Shown here piece after piece: positions 10,129 through 18,236 of a stretch of 64,000 nucleotides of DNA. The position numbers and the translations under genes were made by a program. This DNA is from GCA-020344555 sp964405925 (GTDB lineage: Bacteria > Planctomycetota > Phycisphaerae > UBA1845): NCBI GenBank assembly GCA_964405925.1, contig CAYOQG010000002.1, positions 1 through 64,000 of the forward strand. The letters run 5' to 3'. Numbering within the stretch: position 1 is the first letter of the stretch; every line of letters begins with the position of its first letter. Below the pieces are notes generated by a model that was not told the origin of the DNA, did not search any database, and saw only the letters and a list, made by a program, of their open reading frames with translations.

Positions 10129-10377
10129 GCCGATCGCTCCGTCTCGCGCCGGGCCCGACGTTGCGTCGGGACCCCAAAGCACCTCGTCTGGGTCTGGTCA
10201 GGCAGCCCCTCTGGACTTTCGGTCTGTGTTGGGTTATCAGGGATGCCGATCGCAGCCCGCGTCGAGCATAGCACGGGTTCAGACAACGAGAAACCTGTCG
10301 CCTCCACGCGAGGGCAGGGCGATCATAGCGACTTACAGGAGGACCTATGCCGACGTGGTCGCAACCGAGTTATATCG

Positions 10378-10689
10378 ATGATTCCGCTGATTGAAGACAA
10401 CCGCCAAGCCATCGAAGCCCTGTGCCGGAAGTACCACGTAGCCAAGTTGGAGGTCTTCGGCTCGGCGGCTGACGAGACCATGCACACAGCGCGCAGCGAC
10501 GTGGACTTCCTCGTCGAATTCGAACCGGGCGCAGACCTGGGCCCGTGGATGTCCGCGTACTTCGACCTGAAGGACGGGCTCCAGGGTGTGCTCGGTCGCC
10601 CGGTAGACCTGGTCATGGTTGGGGCGTTGCGGAACCCGTACTTTATCAAAGAAGTCAATCGAACGAGAAGTCTTGTTTATGGATCCTAA
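10378..10689 (+). CDS. MNT-type nucleotidyltransferase (MntA-like antitoxin)
   Basis: A 103-residue minimal nucleotidyltransferase from ATG 10378. The family motif is intact: VFGSAADETMHTARSDVDFLV gives the GS box and the D-x-D pair. It ends with the GRPVDLVMVGAL strand carrying the third acidic residue. In HEPN-MNT systems this protein adenylylates and neutralises a HEPN ribonuclease. The HEPN start codon overlaps the end of this gene, as usual, but the HEPN frame is cut short (next entry), so the antitoxin is apparently orphaned. Confidence 0.85.
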   Translation: MIPLIEDNRQAIEALCRKYHVAKLEVFGSAADETMHTARSDVDFLVEFEPGADLGPWMSAYFDLKDGLQGVLGRPVDLVMVGALRNPYFIKEVNRTRSLVYGS

Positions 10690-10759
10690 GCCCATCAAGC
10701 TGCTGAACGACGTTGTTGATCGCGCCATGTTAATATACTACGCAGTGTCTGGGCTTTGA
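10679..10759 (+). pseudogene. Truncated HEPN toxin start
   Basis: ATG at 10679 overlaps the MNT gene by 11 bases and begins MDPKPIKLLNDVVDRA, the typical N-terminus of a HEPN (DUF86-like) partner. The frame then leaves the family pattern and stops at 10757 after 26 codons. The break falls at about 10727-10730. The rest of the HEPN domain, with its Rx4-6H ribonuclease motif, is missing, so the toxin is inactivated. Confidence 0.6.
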
Positions 10760-10997
10760 CTGTGTTCTTGATGTTAGATTCCAAAGATGTGTTCAAGCGC
10801 GAACCGTGCGCCCACCGCTGACGATGGCGATGTGACGCGCGTGCGGCAACTTGCCGCCCCCTTGGTCGTGGGTGTCGGCAACTTTGTGGCACGAAGTGCA
10901 GGAACCTGCGTGGAGTTTCGGGATATTGGCTGAACCCGAGAGACAGCGTTGGGCACCGACCCGGTTTCTGCGACACGAGAAGACACTGTCAACAAGT

Positions 10998-11813
10998 ATG
11001 GATACAGCCATCGTCGTAACCGATGCTGGCCGGGCGCACATCAAGGTCATGCGGAACAACGAAGGCCCACACGCTCTCGCGTGCGAGCTTGTGTGTACGC
11101 AATTGGCGGAGTGGTTCAAGCTTCCAACGCTGGAGCGGACAATAATTGTGCTGGAAGATTGTGATACCTTCGACCTGAACAAAGGGCGTTGCGCGCATCC
11201 GGGATCAGCCTTCAGCACACGTACTGTCCCCAACGCCCACCCGTGGAGTGGGGCGGAGTCCGAGTTGAAGCGGGTCATCAACCGAGAGGCGATCACACGA
11301 CTGGTTATATTCGATACGTGGATACGCAACGATGATCGGTACCCACCCCAGAACGATGCCGGCCAGCGTCAATCGGATTGGACGCCTAGGCATGAGAATG
11401 TCCTGCTCGCGCAAGCGCCTGGAATGACTGGGAAGCTGAGGCTGATCGCGATGGACTTCAGTCGGGGCCTGACAAGGGGCAAGGAGCTTCCGGGCGATCT
11501 TGCAGCGCACAGTGCGCGGCGAGACGAGAACATCTATGGGTTGTTCCCTGAATTCAAGACCTTCGTAAAGCAGGATCTTGTGGACGGCGCGGTCAAGGAG
11601 CTCAAGATGTTGAAGCGGGGTACGGTCGAGAACGCCGTGCAGGCGATTCCGGAGGAATGGGAGGTCAGCGCCTCCGCACGACGTACGGTCGGGGATTTCC
11701 TCTGCGAGCGTGCAAGTTACCTGGCCGATACGATCAAAGCCCGGCTCGCGCCGCTATGCTATGCACAGGAGGAGCTTCCGTTTGAGGAGACGCGGTCCCA
11801 GGGGGAGGCATGA
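10998..11813 (+). CDS. HipA-like kinase domain protein
   Basis: A 271-residue protein from ATG 10998. HipA-like features are a nucleotide-binding Lys in AHIKVMRNNEG (about residues 14-24), a catalytic-loop stretch FDTWIRNDDR followed by HENVLL, and IAMDFSRGLT in the place of the metal-binding DFG-like motif. It is much shorter than HipA itself (about 440 residues) and fits the stand-alone HipA_2-type domain. It overlaps the next gene by four bases (ATGA), so the two are almost certainly co-translated. The HipA-like plus DUF3037 pair recurs in bacteria, but its role is not established to my knowledge. A toxin-antitoxin or defence role is inference. Confidence 0.75.
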   Translation: MDTAIVVTDAGRAHIKVMRNNEGPHALACELVCTQLAEWFKLPTLERTIIVLEDCDTFDLNKGRCAHPGSAFSTRTVPNAHPWSGAESELKRVINREAITRLVIFDTWIRNDDRYPPQNDAGQRQSDWTPRHENVLLAQAPGMTGKLRLIAMDFSRGLTRGKELPGDLAAHSARRDENIYGLFPEFKTFVKQDLVDGAVKELKMLKRGTVENAVQAIPEEWEVSASARRTVGDFLCERASYLADTIKARLAPLCYAQEELPFEETRSQGEA

Positions 11814-12631
11814 TCATGAAAGCGCACAAAGCCTATTACTCGTTGATCCAGTACTGCCCTGACCGCGGCCGTGCAGAGGTCGCGAATGTAGGGGTCCTGG
11901 TCTTGTGCCCTGCGCTGCAATTCGTTGATGCACGAACAAGCACAAACAACCAACGTGTCACGGGCGTCTTTGGCAGAGGAACATTCGACAGTTCGTGGCT
12001 TAACGCTGTAAAGCGATCGTTTGTGGACGCGGTCCGCAAACAATCCGACCGAATGCGATCACTCGACGACGTAGAGGCTTTGGCTGGCAGGCTCGCAAAT
12101 GACCTAATACTGACAGCGCCGAGAGTCATGCGCAGCGAGAAACCGGCAGCCGACCTCAAAGCGCTCTTTTCCGAATACGTTCAGAGGTTTGCGCCCAGAC
12201 GGCCCGAGCCCATACCAAATTCGGTACGGAGCCTCGACCAGGTCTTCCGACAGTTGGAGGGTAAGCGAAAGTCAGTGCGAGTGGGGTGCACGTTCGACGT
12301 TCCGAGCTATCCGCACAAGGTCCATGCTGACTACGCCTACAACAACAGTCATACGAACCTCGTCCGTCTGCTAAGAATCGGACGGAGTCCGGCGCAAGCG
12401 TTCGCAACTGCAGTGCACCTTGGTGGCGAGAGCATCTATGTTGACAAGCATCTAAAGGTACAGAACCACAGTGCAAAGCTCGTCGTCGTGGCTGCGCCGG
12501 AGAACGCCTCGATCGCCAAAAGCACTGAACCACAACTCGCGAAACTGTTTCGGGACTATCGAACTGCCAACTTGATCCGGTCCGCAAAGGTACCAGAGTT
12601 CGCAGAACGAGTAGAAAAGGAAGCGCACTAG
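11810..12631 (+). CDS. DUF3037 family protein, partner of the HipA-like kinase
   Basis: A 273-residue protein. The N-terminus (YYSLIQYCPDRGRAEVANVGVLVL) is the DUF3037 signature. The remainder contains a helical middle and a C-terminal alpha/beta part with no catalytic motif that I can name. Its start codon overlaps the stop of the HipA-like gene (ATGA); an ATG six bases further in (11816) is also possible. Obligate pairing with a HipA-like kinase suggests a substrate, regulator or antitoxin of that kinase, but this is inference from the overlap alone. Confidence 0.75.
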   Translation: MIMKAHKAYYSLIQYCPDRGRAEVANVGVLVLCPALQFVDARTSTNNQRVTGVFGRGTFDSSWLNAVKRSFVDAVRKQSDRMRSLDDVEALAGRLANDLILTAPRVMRSEKPAADLKALFSEYVQRFAPRRPEPIPNSVRSLDQVFRQLEGKRKSVRVGCTFDVPSYPHKVHADYAYNNSHTNLVRLLRIGRSPAQAFATAVHLGGESIYVDKHLKVQNHSAKLVVVAAPENASIAKSTEPQLAKLFRDYRTANLIRSAKVPEFAERVEKEAH

Positions 12632-12639
12632 ACGGCCAT

Positions 12640-12668
12640 CTGGAAGCCCACGTCCGAAGGCGTATAAT
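12640..12668 (+). promoter_or_regulatory. Candidate sigma-70-type promoter ahead of the truncated glnS copy
   Basis: A perfect TATAAT at 12663-12668 has a weak CTGGAA 17 bases upstream (12640-12645). It lies 132 bases ahead of the truncated glnS copy, so it may be the original glnS promoter, now separated from the intact gene by the RAYT unit. Confidence 0.45.
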
Positions 12669-12800
12669 GGTTCTAAGCCTTGGCGAGGCCCAGGCGCGGA
12701 CCTTGGTACGTGGCGGGCATGTCGCCACACGCACCTGGCGATTTCCAAGCGCCCGGGAGCACAGGGAGAGCGATTCTGACCCTGGGATGGCGATTCAGAT

Positions 12801-13007
12801 ATGGCGGACGTTGAACCGAAGCGATCGTTATATTTCATCCAGGAAATCATCGAGGATGACCTGGAGACCGGGAAATGGGATGGGCGGGTGCACACGCGGT
12901 TTCCGCCGGAGCCGAACGGGTATTTGCACATCGGCCACGCGAAGTTGATCTGTTTGAACTTCGGGCTTGCGGCTCAGTCCGTAGGGTGCATCTTGATGCA
13001 CCTCTGA
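12801..13007 (+). pseudogene. Truncated N-terminus of a second glnS copy
   Basis: ATG at 12801 opens a frame whose first 59 codons match the start of the downstream glnS almost residue for residue (SLYFIQEIIEDDLETGKWDG, then RVHTRFPPEPNGYLHIGHAK). The match breaks after GLAAQS, exactly where the 24-nt inverted repeat of the RAYT unit begins (12979), and a stop follows at 13005. The two copies differ at many silent positions, so this is either an old duplication or the remains of a native glnS replaced by a relative. It includes the HIGH signature but could not be functional. Confidence 0.85.
12985..13002. repeat. REP-like palindrome, left copy
   Basis: GGTGCAT-CTTG-ATGCACC is a 7-bp stem with a 4-base loop, in opposite orientation to the two right-hand copies. 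Confidence 0.8.
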
Positions 13008-13022
13008 ATGCTTCGGTTCGCA

Positions 13023-13561
13023 TCACTCGGGCGCGTCGGGCAGATCGATGGGGGAACTTCCGGGCCAGTTAGGGTCGAGCCATCCGTTCCTGATGAAGCG
13101 GTGGACGCTTGACCAGGGCCAGCTACGCGGGTCATCAACGTGCCCGTGCTTGACCGGGTTCAGATGAATGTAGTCCACATGCCGCTGCCAGTCCTGTTCG
13201 TCGCGGATGGTGTGCTCGAAGAACCGGCGCTGCCAAACGGAGCGTTCGTGGGTACGGCGTCCAAGACGCGCCCGGTCGGTTTGCCGCAGGTTTGCCAAAA
13301 CCCTCTGCGTGAACAGGGTCTTGATTAATCTCCACAAAGCCGAGTAATCTACCCGTCCGCCGGCTTCATGATCACGTGGAGATGCTCCGGCAACAAAACT
13401 ACGGCGTCGATGTCAAACGGCCAACGCCGGCGAGCTTCGCGGAACGCGCTGGAGAGCAGGCGGCGACAATTGGGGTCGTCGAACCACGGGCGTCGCCCGT
13501 GCGTTACGACCGTGAAGAAACAGGTTGCGCCGCCGGCTTTCCACCGGTGGTAGGTCGGCAT
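13023..13561 (-). pseudogene. REP-associated tyrosine transposase (RAYT), frameshifted
   Basis: The first frame (13561-13349) reads MPTYHRWKAGGATCFFTVVT and then FDIDAVVLLPEHLHVIMKPADG, stopping at a TAG. The family continues in another frame as VDYSALWRLIKTLFTQRVL, then HERSVWQRRFFEHTIRD and HVDYIHLNPVKHGHV, down to 13023. One missing base at GACGGGTAG (about 13349-13353) accounts for the break. The H-x-H metal pair (HLH), the WQ..F.EH.I and the YIH.NPVKHG motifs identify Transposase_17/RAYT; the nucleophile Tyr is in DYIH. A single-base lesion suggests recent inactivation or a sequencing error. Confidence 0.85.
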
Positions 13562-13589
13562 GGCGGACGATTATAGGGTCGTGGTTCGC

Positions 13590-13642
13590 GGTGCATCAAG
13601 ATGCACCCTGCGTTGTGCCAAGATGGTGCATCAAGATGCACC
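13590..13642. repeat. REP-like palindromes, two direct copies
   Basis: GGTGCAT-CAAG-ATGCACC occurs at 13590-13607 and again at 13625-13642, directly upstream of the transposase start on the other strand. A BIME-like cluster. Confidence 0.8.
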
Positions 13643-13665
13643 CTACGGCGAGGACGTATCGCAAC

Positions 13666-15441
13666 ATGCCATCAAACGACGAAAAGCGATCTTTGAATTT
13701 CATCCGGGAAATCATCGAGGATGACCTGGAGACGAATAAGTGGGACGGGCGGGTGCATACGCGGTTTCCGCCGGAGCCGAACGGGTATCTGCACATCGGC
13801 CATGCCAAGTCGATCTGTTTGAACTTCGGGTTGGCGGCTCAGTATGGTGGGAAGTGCAACCTGCGGTTCGACGACACCAACCCGGTCAAGGAAGAGGAGG
13901 AGTACGTCGAGTCGATCAAAAAGGACGTACGCTGGCTGGGGTTCGACTGGGAGGATCGGCTTCTTTTCGGCTCGGATTACTTCGAGCAGATGTACGAATA
14001 TGCTGTCCAGCTCATCAGAACCGGCAAAGCCTATGTCTGTGGCCTGACACCCGACCAGACCAAGGACTATCGCGGCACGTTGACCAGGCCCGGCAAGAAG
14101 AGCCCCTATCGCAACCGCTCGATCGAAGAGAACCTCGATCTGTTTACGCGAATGCGGGCCGGTGAGTTCCCCGACGGATCGAAGACGCTACGAGCCAAGA
14201 TCGACATGGCTCATGCCAACATGAACATGCGCGATCCGGTCATGTACCGCATCCTCCACGCCCGCCACCATCGTACCGGTGACAAGTGGTGCGTTTATCC
14301 CATGTATGACTGGGCGCACGGGTTGGAGGACTCGATCGAAGGGATCACCCATTCGATCTGTACGCTCGAATTCGAGGATCATCGGCCTTTATACGATTGG
14401 TTCATCGATGCCATCAACGAAGGCCGCGGTCCAGGCAGCCAGTGGGGCGAGAAAATCGTCCACTCACAGCAGATCGAGTTCGCCCGTCTGGACCTGACCT
14501 ACACGATCATGAGCAAACGGAAACTGCTGGAGCTGGTGCGCGAGGGGCGCGTCAGGGGCTGGAACGACCCAAGAATGCCTACAGTTTCCGGTATGCGGCG
14601 ACGCGGGTATACCCCGGAGTCGATACGCAAGTTCTGTGACCGCATCGGTGTGGCCAAGTTCAACAGTGTCATCGATATAGCGCTTTTGGAACACTGCGTT
14701 CGGGAGGATTTGAACAAGCGGGCGCCGCGGGTGATGGGGGTGCTGAAACCGCTCCGGGTGGTCATCGACAATTATCGGGAGGATCAAGTGGAAGAGCTCG
14801 ACGCGGTCAACAACCCGGAAGATCCCTCGGCGGGGACCCGGAAGGTGCCGTTTTCACGGGTTCTTTACATCGAAAAAGACGATTTTCGCGAGGACCCGCC
14901 CAAGAAGTTCTTCCGCTTGGCACCGGGTCGCGAGGTGCGGCTGCGATATGCCTACTTCGTGACGTGCGTGGACGTCGTAAAGGACGTGCAGACCGGAGAG
15001 GTGGTCGAGCTGCATTGCACGTATGACCCGGCTTCCCGCGGTGGTGATTCGCCCGATGGTCGAAAGGTGAAAGCCACCCTCCACTGGGTTTCCGCAGCCC
15101 ACGCCGTGCCGGCGGAGGTTCGGTTATACGATCATCTCTTTACGAAACCGGATCCCGAGGACGTTGATGAGGAAGGAGCTGACTATAAGAGCAACCTCAA
15201 TCCGAACTCGCTGGTGACGCTCGCTGACTGCCAGGTCGAACCGAGTCTTGCGGGGGCGACGCCCGGCAGTCGCTATCAATTTGAGCGTCAGGGATATTTT
15301 TGCGTCGATCCCGATTCGTCGGGAGGTGGACTTGTTTTCAACCGTACAGTGCCACTCCGTGACAGTTGGGCAAGGATTGAGAAGGGCATGTCGCTTGCCG
15401 TGTCCGGAGGTCAAGGTGATTCGCAGTCCGCTGCGGACTGA
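13666..15441 (+). CDS. glnS: Glutaminyl-tRNA synthetase
   Basis: A 591-residue class I aminoacyl-tRNA synthetase that charges tRNA-Gln in the cytoplasm. The HIGH box is present as PEPNGYLHIGHAK (around residue 43) and the KMSKS counterpart as TIMSKRKLLELV. The C-terminal half is the beta-barrel anticodon-binding part, and length and order match bacterial GlnRS. The start at ATG 13666 (MPSNDEKRSL) corresponds to the family N-terminus. Only 17 bases separate it from the right inverted repeat of the RAYT unit, so its expression must come from within or beyond that unit. A truncated near-copy of its first 59 codons lies at 12801. Confidence 0.95.
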   Translation: MPSNDEKRSLNFIREIIEDDLETNKWDGRVHTRFPPEPNGYLHIGHAKSICLNFGLAAQYGGKCNLRFDDTNPVKEEEEYVESIKKDVRWLGFDWEDRLLFGSDYFEQMYEYAVQLIRTGKAYVCGLTPDQTKDYRGTLTRPGKKSPYRNRSIEENLDLFTRMRAGEFPDGSKTLRAKIDMAHANMNMRDPVMYRILHARHHRTGDKWCVYPMYDWAHGLEDSIEGITHSICTLEFEDHRPLYDWFIDAINEGRGPGSQWGEKIVHSQQIEFARLDLTYTIMSKRKLLELVREGRVRGWNDPRMPTVSGMRRRGYTPESIRKFCDRIGVAKFNSVIDIALLEHCVREDLNKRAPRVMGVLKPLRVVIDNYREDQVEELDAVNNPEDPSAGTRKVPFSRVLYIEKDDFREDPPKKFFRLAPGREVRLRYAYFVTCVDVVKDVQTGEVVELHCTYDPASRGGDSPDGRKVKATLHWVSAAHAVPAEVRLYDHLFTKPDPEDVDEEGADYKSNLNPNSLVTLADCQVEPSLAGATPGSRYQFERQGYFCVDPDSSGGGLVFNRTVPLRDSWARIEKGMSLAVSGGQGDSQSAAD

Positions 15442-15528
15442 AGCCTGCGGCGCGGTGCACCGTGGCTGCCCCCTTACCCTGCCCTCTCCGCCAAAAGAGA
15501 GAGAGGAGCCAACGCCTAGGACCCCGCG

Positions 15529-15753
15529 ATGAACGAGAAGGAGCGCACGGCAGAGATCAGGTCGGCTGTTCGCGGTGAAGCGGACGCCCTTCAGCGATTG
15601 CTTGTCGACTACTATGCGCCGCTTCGTAAACCTGTGGGGGGCAGAGTCGAACCTTCGATGCGTCGCCACATCGATCCGGACGACGTGCTGTAGGAGACCT
15701 ACGCCGCGGCATACGCCGTTGAACGGCATCGAAAGGACCGCGCGGGCTCATAG
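15529..15753 (+). pseudogene. ECF sigma-factor fragment with a nonsense codon
   Basis: The frame from ATG 15529 reads EADALQRLLVDYYAPLRKPV, then HIDPDDVL, a stop codon TAG at 15691, and in the same frame ETYAAAYAVERHRKDRA before a second stop at 15751. DPDDVLQETYAAAY is a common region-2 sequence of planctomycete ECF sigma factors. A CAG to TAG change at the Gln and loss of the downstream half (region 4) leave a relic. Confidence 0.65.
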
Positions 15754-15803
15754 CACACGGCTCAACGGGGTGCGAGTCGGGAGGATAGTGCTGGAGTTGG
15801 GTG

Positions 15804-16439
15804 TCAAAAGTCTGCGTCTGCGCCCAGTTGCCCGGCCTTTTGCTGCAGCATCGTAATGATGGCCTGCCACTTTTGGGTCACCTCGTGAAACTCATATTGG
15901 AGGATATCGGCGAGCAGGACGTAGTCGCTTACTCGCAGGGCGTCGCGGACCTGGAGGAGTACCTCCTTGGGTCTGCTGAGCAAACTAACAAGCGGTTCCT
16001 CGTGGACGGTGGTCTGCTCCGCGCTGAGTTGCAGCATCTCGATAGATTTAGCCACGGCATCGTGAATCTGCTGCCAGACGCGCAGGCACCCACCCAACGC
16101 TTCGGCCGCCTCGACGACGTTGCCCTCGGTGAGCAGCCCGGCTACACGCTGGCACTCCGCGTCGGTGTCCGCGAGACATACCGAAGCCTGCTCCATGGCG
16201 TCCAGCACCAACTGGTGACGTGTCCCTGTAAAGACCTCAAGTCGCTGCACGGACGATACGCGTCTTTGCAGGACGTCAGCCATGTCTGTGCTGGGGATGT
16301 CCCGGCCATCACAGCGGACGGCGATGACGACGTCGCCAGGGGTGCACATGTTGGCCTGGATGAGCACTAGCACATCCTGCAGGGTATCGTCCTCGGCGAA
16401 TGTGGTCTCGCGCGGATGGTCGTCGAGAAAGATCTCCAC
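15804..16439 (-). CDS. Hypothetical protein, 211 residues
   Basis: Soluble and mostly helical after an N-terminal ubiquitin-like stretch (MEIFLDDHPRETTFAEDDTL, a beta-hairpin-plus-helix pattern). It has no signal peptide, membrane segment or motif that I can name. The C-terminal 100 residues look like a helical bundle (VAKSIEMLQLSAEQTTVHEE). It is on the minus strand ahead of the PIG-L gene's end, with no operon partner. I judge it real because the frame is long, starts with ATG, and has ordinary composition with planctomycete-like style. Confidence 0.6.
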   Translation of the reverse strand: MEIFLDDHPRETTFAEDDTLQDVLVLIQANMCTPGDVVIAVRCDGRDIPSTDMADVLQRRVSSVQRLEVFTGTRHQLVLDAMEQASVCLADTDAECQRVAGLLTEGNVVEAAEALGGCLRVWQQIHDAVAKSIEMLQLSAEQTTVHEEPLVSLLSRPKEVLLQVRDALRVSDYVLLADILQYEFHEVTQKWQAIITMLQQKAGQLGADADF

Positions 16440-16561
16440 TTTGTTCTCCCATAGGCGCGATTAGACGTCGTCCGAGTCGTTACCGCCCCTCATCAAGTAT
16501 CGGCCTAACCACGGGTCCCTCCACAGCTCAGCCGTCGTAGGGAAAACATCTCACGACGGAC

Positions 16562-17317
16562 TCAATCCGACTTACGTTTGAAGGGCGGCGGGATCTTCCA
16601 ATCCCCCAACAGGCTCACCATATCGGCGACACCGATTGGCCTGGGCAGGGCGTACAACTCGCCGAAGCGCACCCCCGCCAGGATGCCCTCCGCCCCCGCC
16701 AGTGAACGAATGTAGTGCTCGACGCCCGCAAACCGCTGTTCGTCAAACTGCGATCGGTAGCAACGGACGGCCTCGACCTTCTGATCAATGGTATCAGTGA
16801 TATCGACGACAAACTGCGAATGCCAATGCGTCACCTCGGATGCGAAGCGAACGGGCCGGTATACGAGATGGTCAACGCGGAACGGTTCCGTGTTGTCGAA
16901 CCGCTCGTCCCACTTCGTGAGCTGTGAGTAGAACCGGGCTGCCTCGGTGATGAGCTGTCCCTGATAGTGGTCTGGCGACGCAGCGGGCGTCCGACCGGCC
17001 ATCCCGACCAGAATCTTGGGGCGGTACTGCCTCAAGGCCGTCGCCATCGCGTACCGCGCTTGGGGTCCGTCCATGAGGGTACGGTTTTCGAGGCCGAGCA
17101 TCTCGCAGACCTGAACGCCGAGGATCTCGGCTGCAGTCTGCATCTCCTTGATCCGCGTTTCTCGCGTACCATGAGGGGTCGGCTCACCGTCGGTCATGTG
17201 CAACATACCGACGCGATAGCCGAGCCGGACAAGCTTGGCGATGGCCCCCCCCATGCCAATCTCGAGATCGTCGGGATGGGGAGCAGTAAACACAATGTCA
17301 AGCGGGGTATCCGTCAT
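16562..17317 (-). CDS. PIG-L (LmbE-like) deacetylase family protein
   Basis: A 251-residue zinc-dependent N-deacetylase of the PIG-L family. The metal motif APHPDDLEIGMGG (residues 11-23) gives His-Pro-Asp-Asp, and the second motif ASPDHYQG carries the distal His. The C-terminal part resembles the BshB1 subgroup, which removes acetyl from GlcNAc-malate in bacillithiol synthesis, so a thiol or glycan substrate is possible but not shown. I chose ATG 17317 with AAGG just upstream. The open frame extends to 17620, but that extension has no homology-like features. Confidence 0.85.
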   Translation of the reverse strand: MTDTPLDIVFTAPHPDDLEIGMGGAIAKLVRLGYRVGMLHMTDGEPTPHGTRETRIKEMQTAAEILGVQVCEMLGLENRTLMDGPQARYAMATALRQYRPKILVGMAGRTPAASPDHYQGQLITEAARFYSQLTKWDERFDNTEPFRVDHLVYRPVRFASEVTHWHSQFVVDITDTIDQKVEAVRCYRSQFDEQRFAGVEHYIRSLAGAEGILAGVRFGELYALPRPIGVADMVSLLGDWKIPPPFKRKSD

Positions 17318-17512
17318 ATCACCTTGGCTCCGCTCCTTCTGCGTGAGTGTTCGGACGTACACGCGACTATAGGCCGCAAGCCGAATAAGGACAACGGCGC
17401 TTGAGGGACGGGATCCGGTCATGCTCCGGCTCTCGGCGAGCCAGTCCGCGCAGTCTCCTTGTCTCAGGATCGGGCCCTGGCGTTGAGGAGAGCTCGACGC
17501 TACAACTACGGC

Positions 17513-18001
17513 ATGAGGAAAGAGATCCGAGACGCCGACCGCGAACAGGTGGCCGAGTTCATCGAAAGGCACTGGCATAGCCGCATGGTGATGAGCCATG
17601 GTCGCAGCTTCTACCCCCACAAGGAGCAGGGCTTCATCGAGCTCCGCGATGGCAAGATTGTGGGTCTGTTGACCTATAGCATCGATCAGGACGCGATGGA
17701 GATGCTTACTCTCAACAGCACGCTGGAAGGCCAGGGCATCGGGTCATCTCTGATCCTCAGCGCGATCGAAAAGGCGCGCCACGAAGGTTTGAGACGAGTC
17801 TGGCTTACCACGACTAACGACGCCATGCGGGCGATCAGTCTCTATCAGCGCCTGGGATTCCGGCTCATCGAGGTCAACGTCGGCGTCATTGACGAAGCCA
17901 GGAAGGTCAAGCCGCAGATCCCCGAGGTTGGTGAGCGGGGGATACCCATCCACGACGAGATCGTGATGGAGCTCAAGATCAAGCCTTATCTCGACGGGTG
18001 A
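17513..18001 (+). CDS. GNAT family N-acetyltransferase
   Basis: A 162-residue acyl-CoA-dependent transferase. The acetyl-CoA loop is visible as STLEGQGIGSSLILSAIEKA (motif A: Q-G-x-G-S/x-x-L). The downstream motif NDAMRAISLYQRLGF is the usual GNAT motif B with the conserved Tyr and GF. Start is ATG 17513. A GTG-led extension to 17459 is possible but has no support. The substrate is not predictable. It is divergent from the PIG-L gene with 195 bp between starts. Confidence 0.87.
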   Translation: MRKEIRDADREQVAEFIERHWHSRMVMSHGRSFYPHKEQGFIELRDGKIVGLLTYSIDQDAMEMLTLNSTLEGQGIGSSLILSAIEKARHEGLRRVWLTTTNDAMRAISLYQRLGFRLIEVNVGVIDEARKVKPQIPEVGERGIPIHDEIVMELKIKPYLDG

Positions 18002-18236
18002 TCGATCGCGGCGAGGCGGGCGCCCGTTTTGGAGCGCCCAGTGAGTCATCGCCTCTTTCCCCCGTGTGCGATGCCCGTCTCGACATAAGGGCGCAACGGA
18101 TCGACCAAGGGCCATGGGGCCGCCACCGTACTCGCTGAGCCGGCTACGACAGCATATAAGTCTCTCGCGACAAAGCCCGATCAGATCGTAATAGTGGAGG
18201 ACGGGAGTTGGCAGTCTTGAGATCAGGAGTTGGCAG

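Larger units (their letters stand above)
12979..13648. mobile_element. 670-bp REP/RAYT unit with 24-nt terminal inverted repeats
   Basis: The left end (12979-13002) and right end (13625-13648) are perfect 24-nt inverted repeats, each containing the 18-base palindrome GGTGCATCAAGATGCACC or its complement. An extra copy of the palindrome lies at 13590-13607. A REP-associated tyrosine transposase (RAYT) relic fills the interior on the minus strand. The unit separates the truncated and intact copies of glnS. This is the known architecture of a RAYT with its REP substrates, which are nicked and joined by the Tyr HUH-type enzyme. Confidence 0.8.

Noticed and set aside
10793..10995. Minus-strand CTSCH stretch suggesting a cytochrome c relic
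   Set aside because: Only one CxxCH motif in about 40 codons, without a supporting family pattern.
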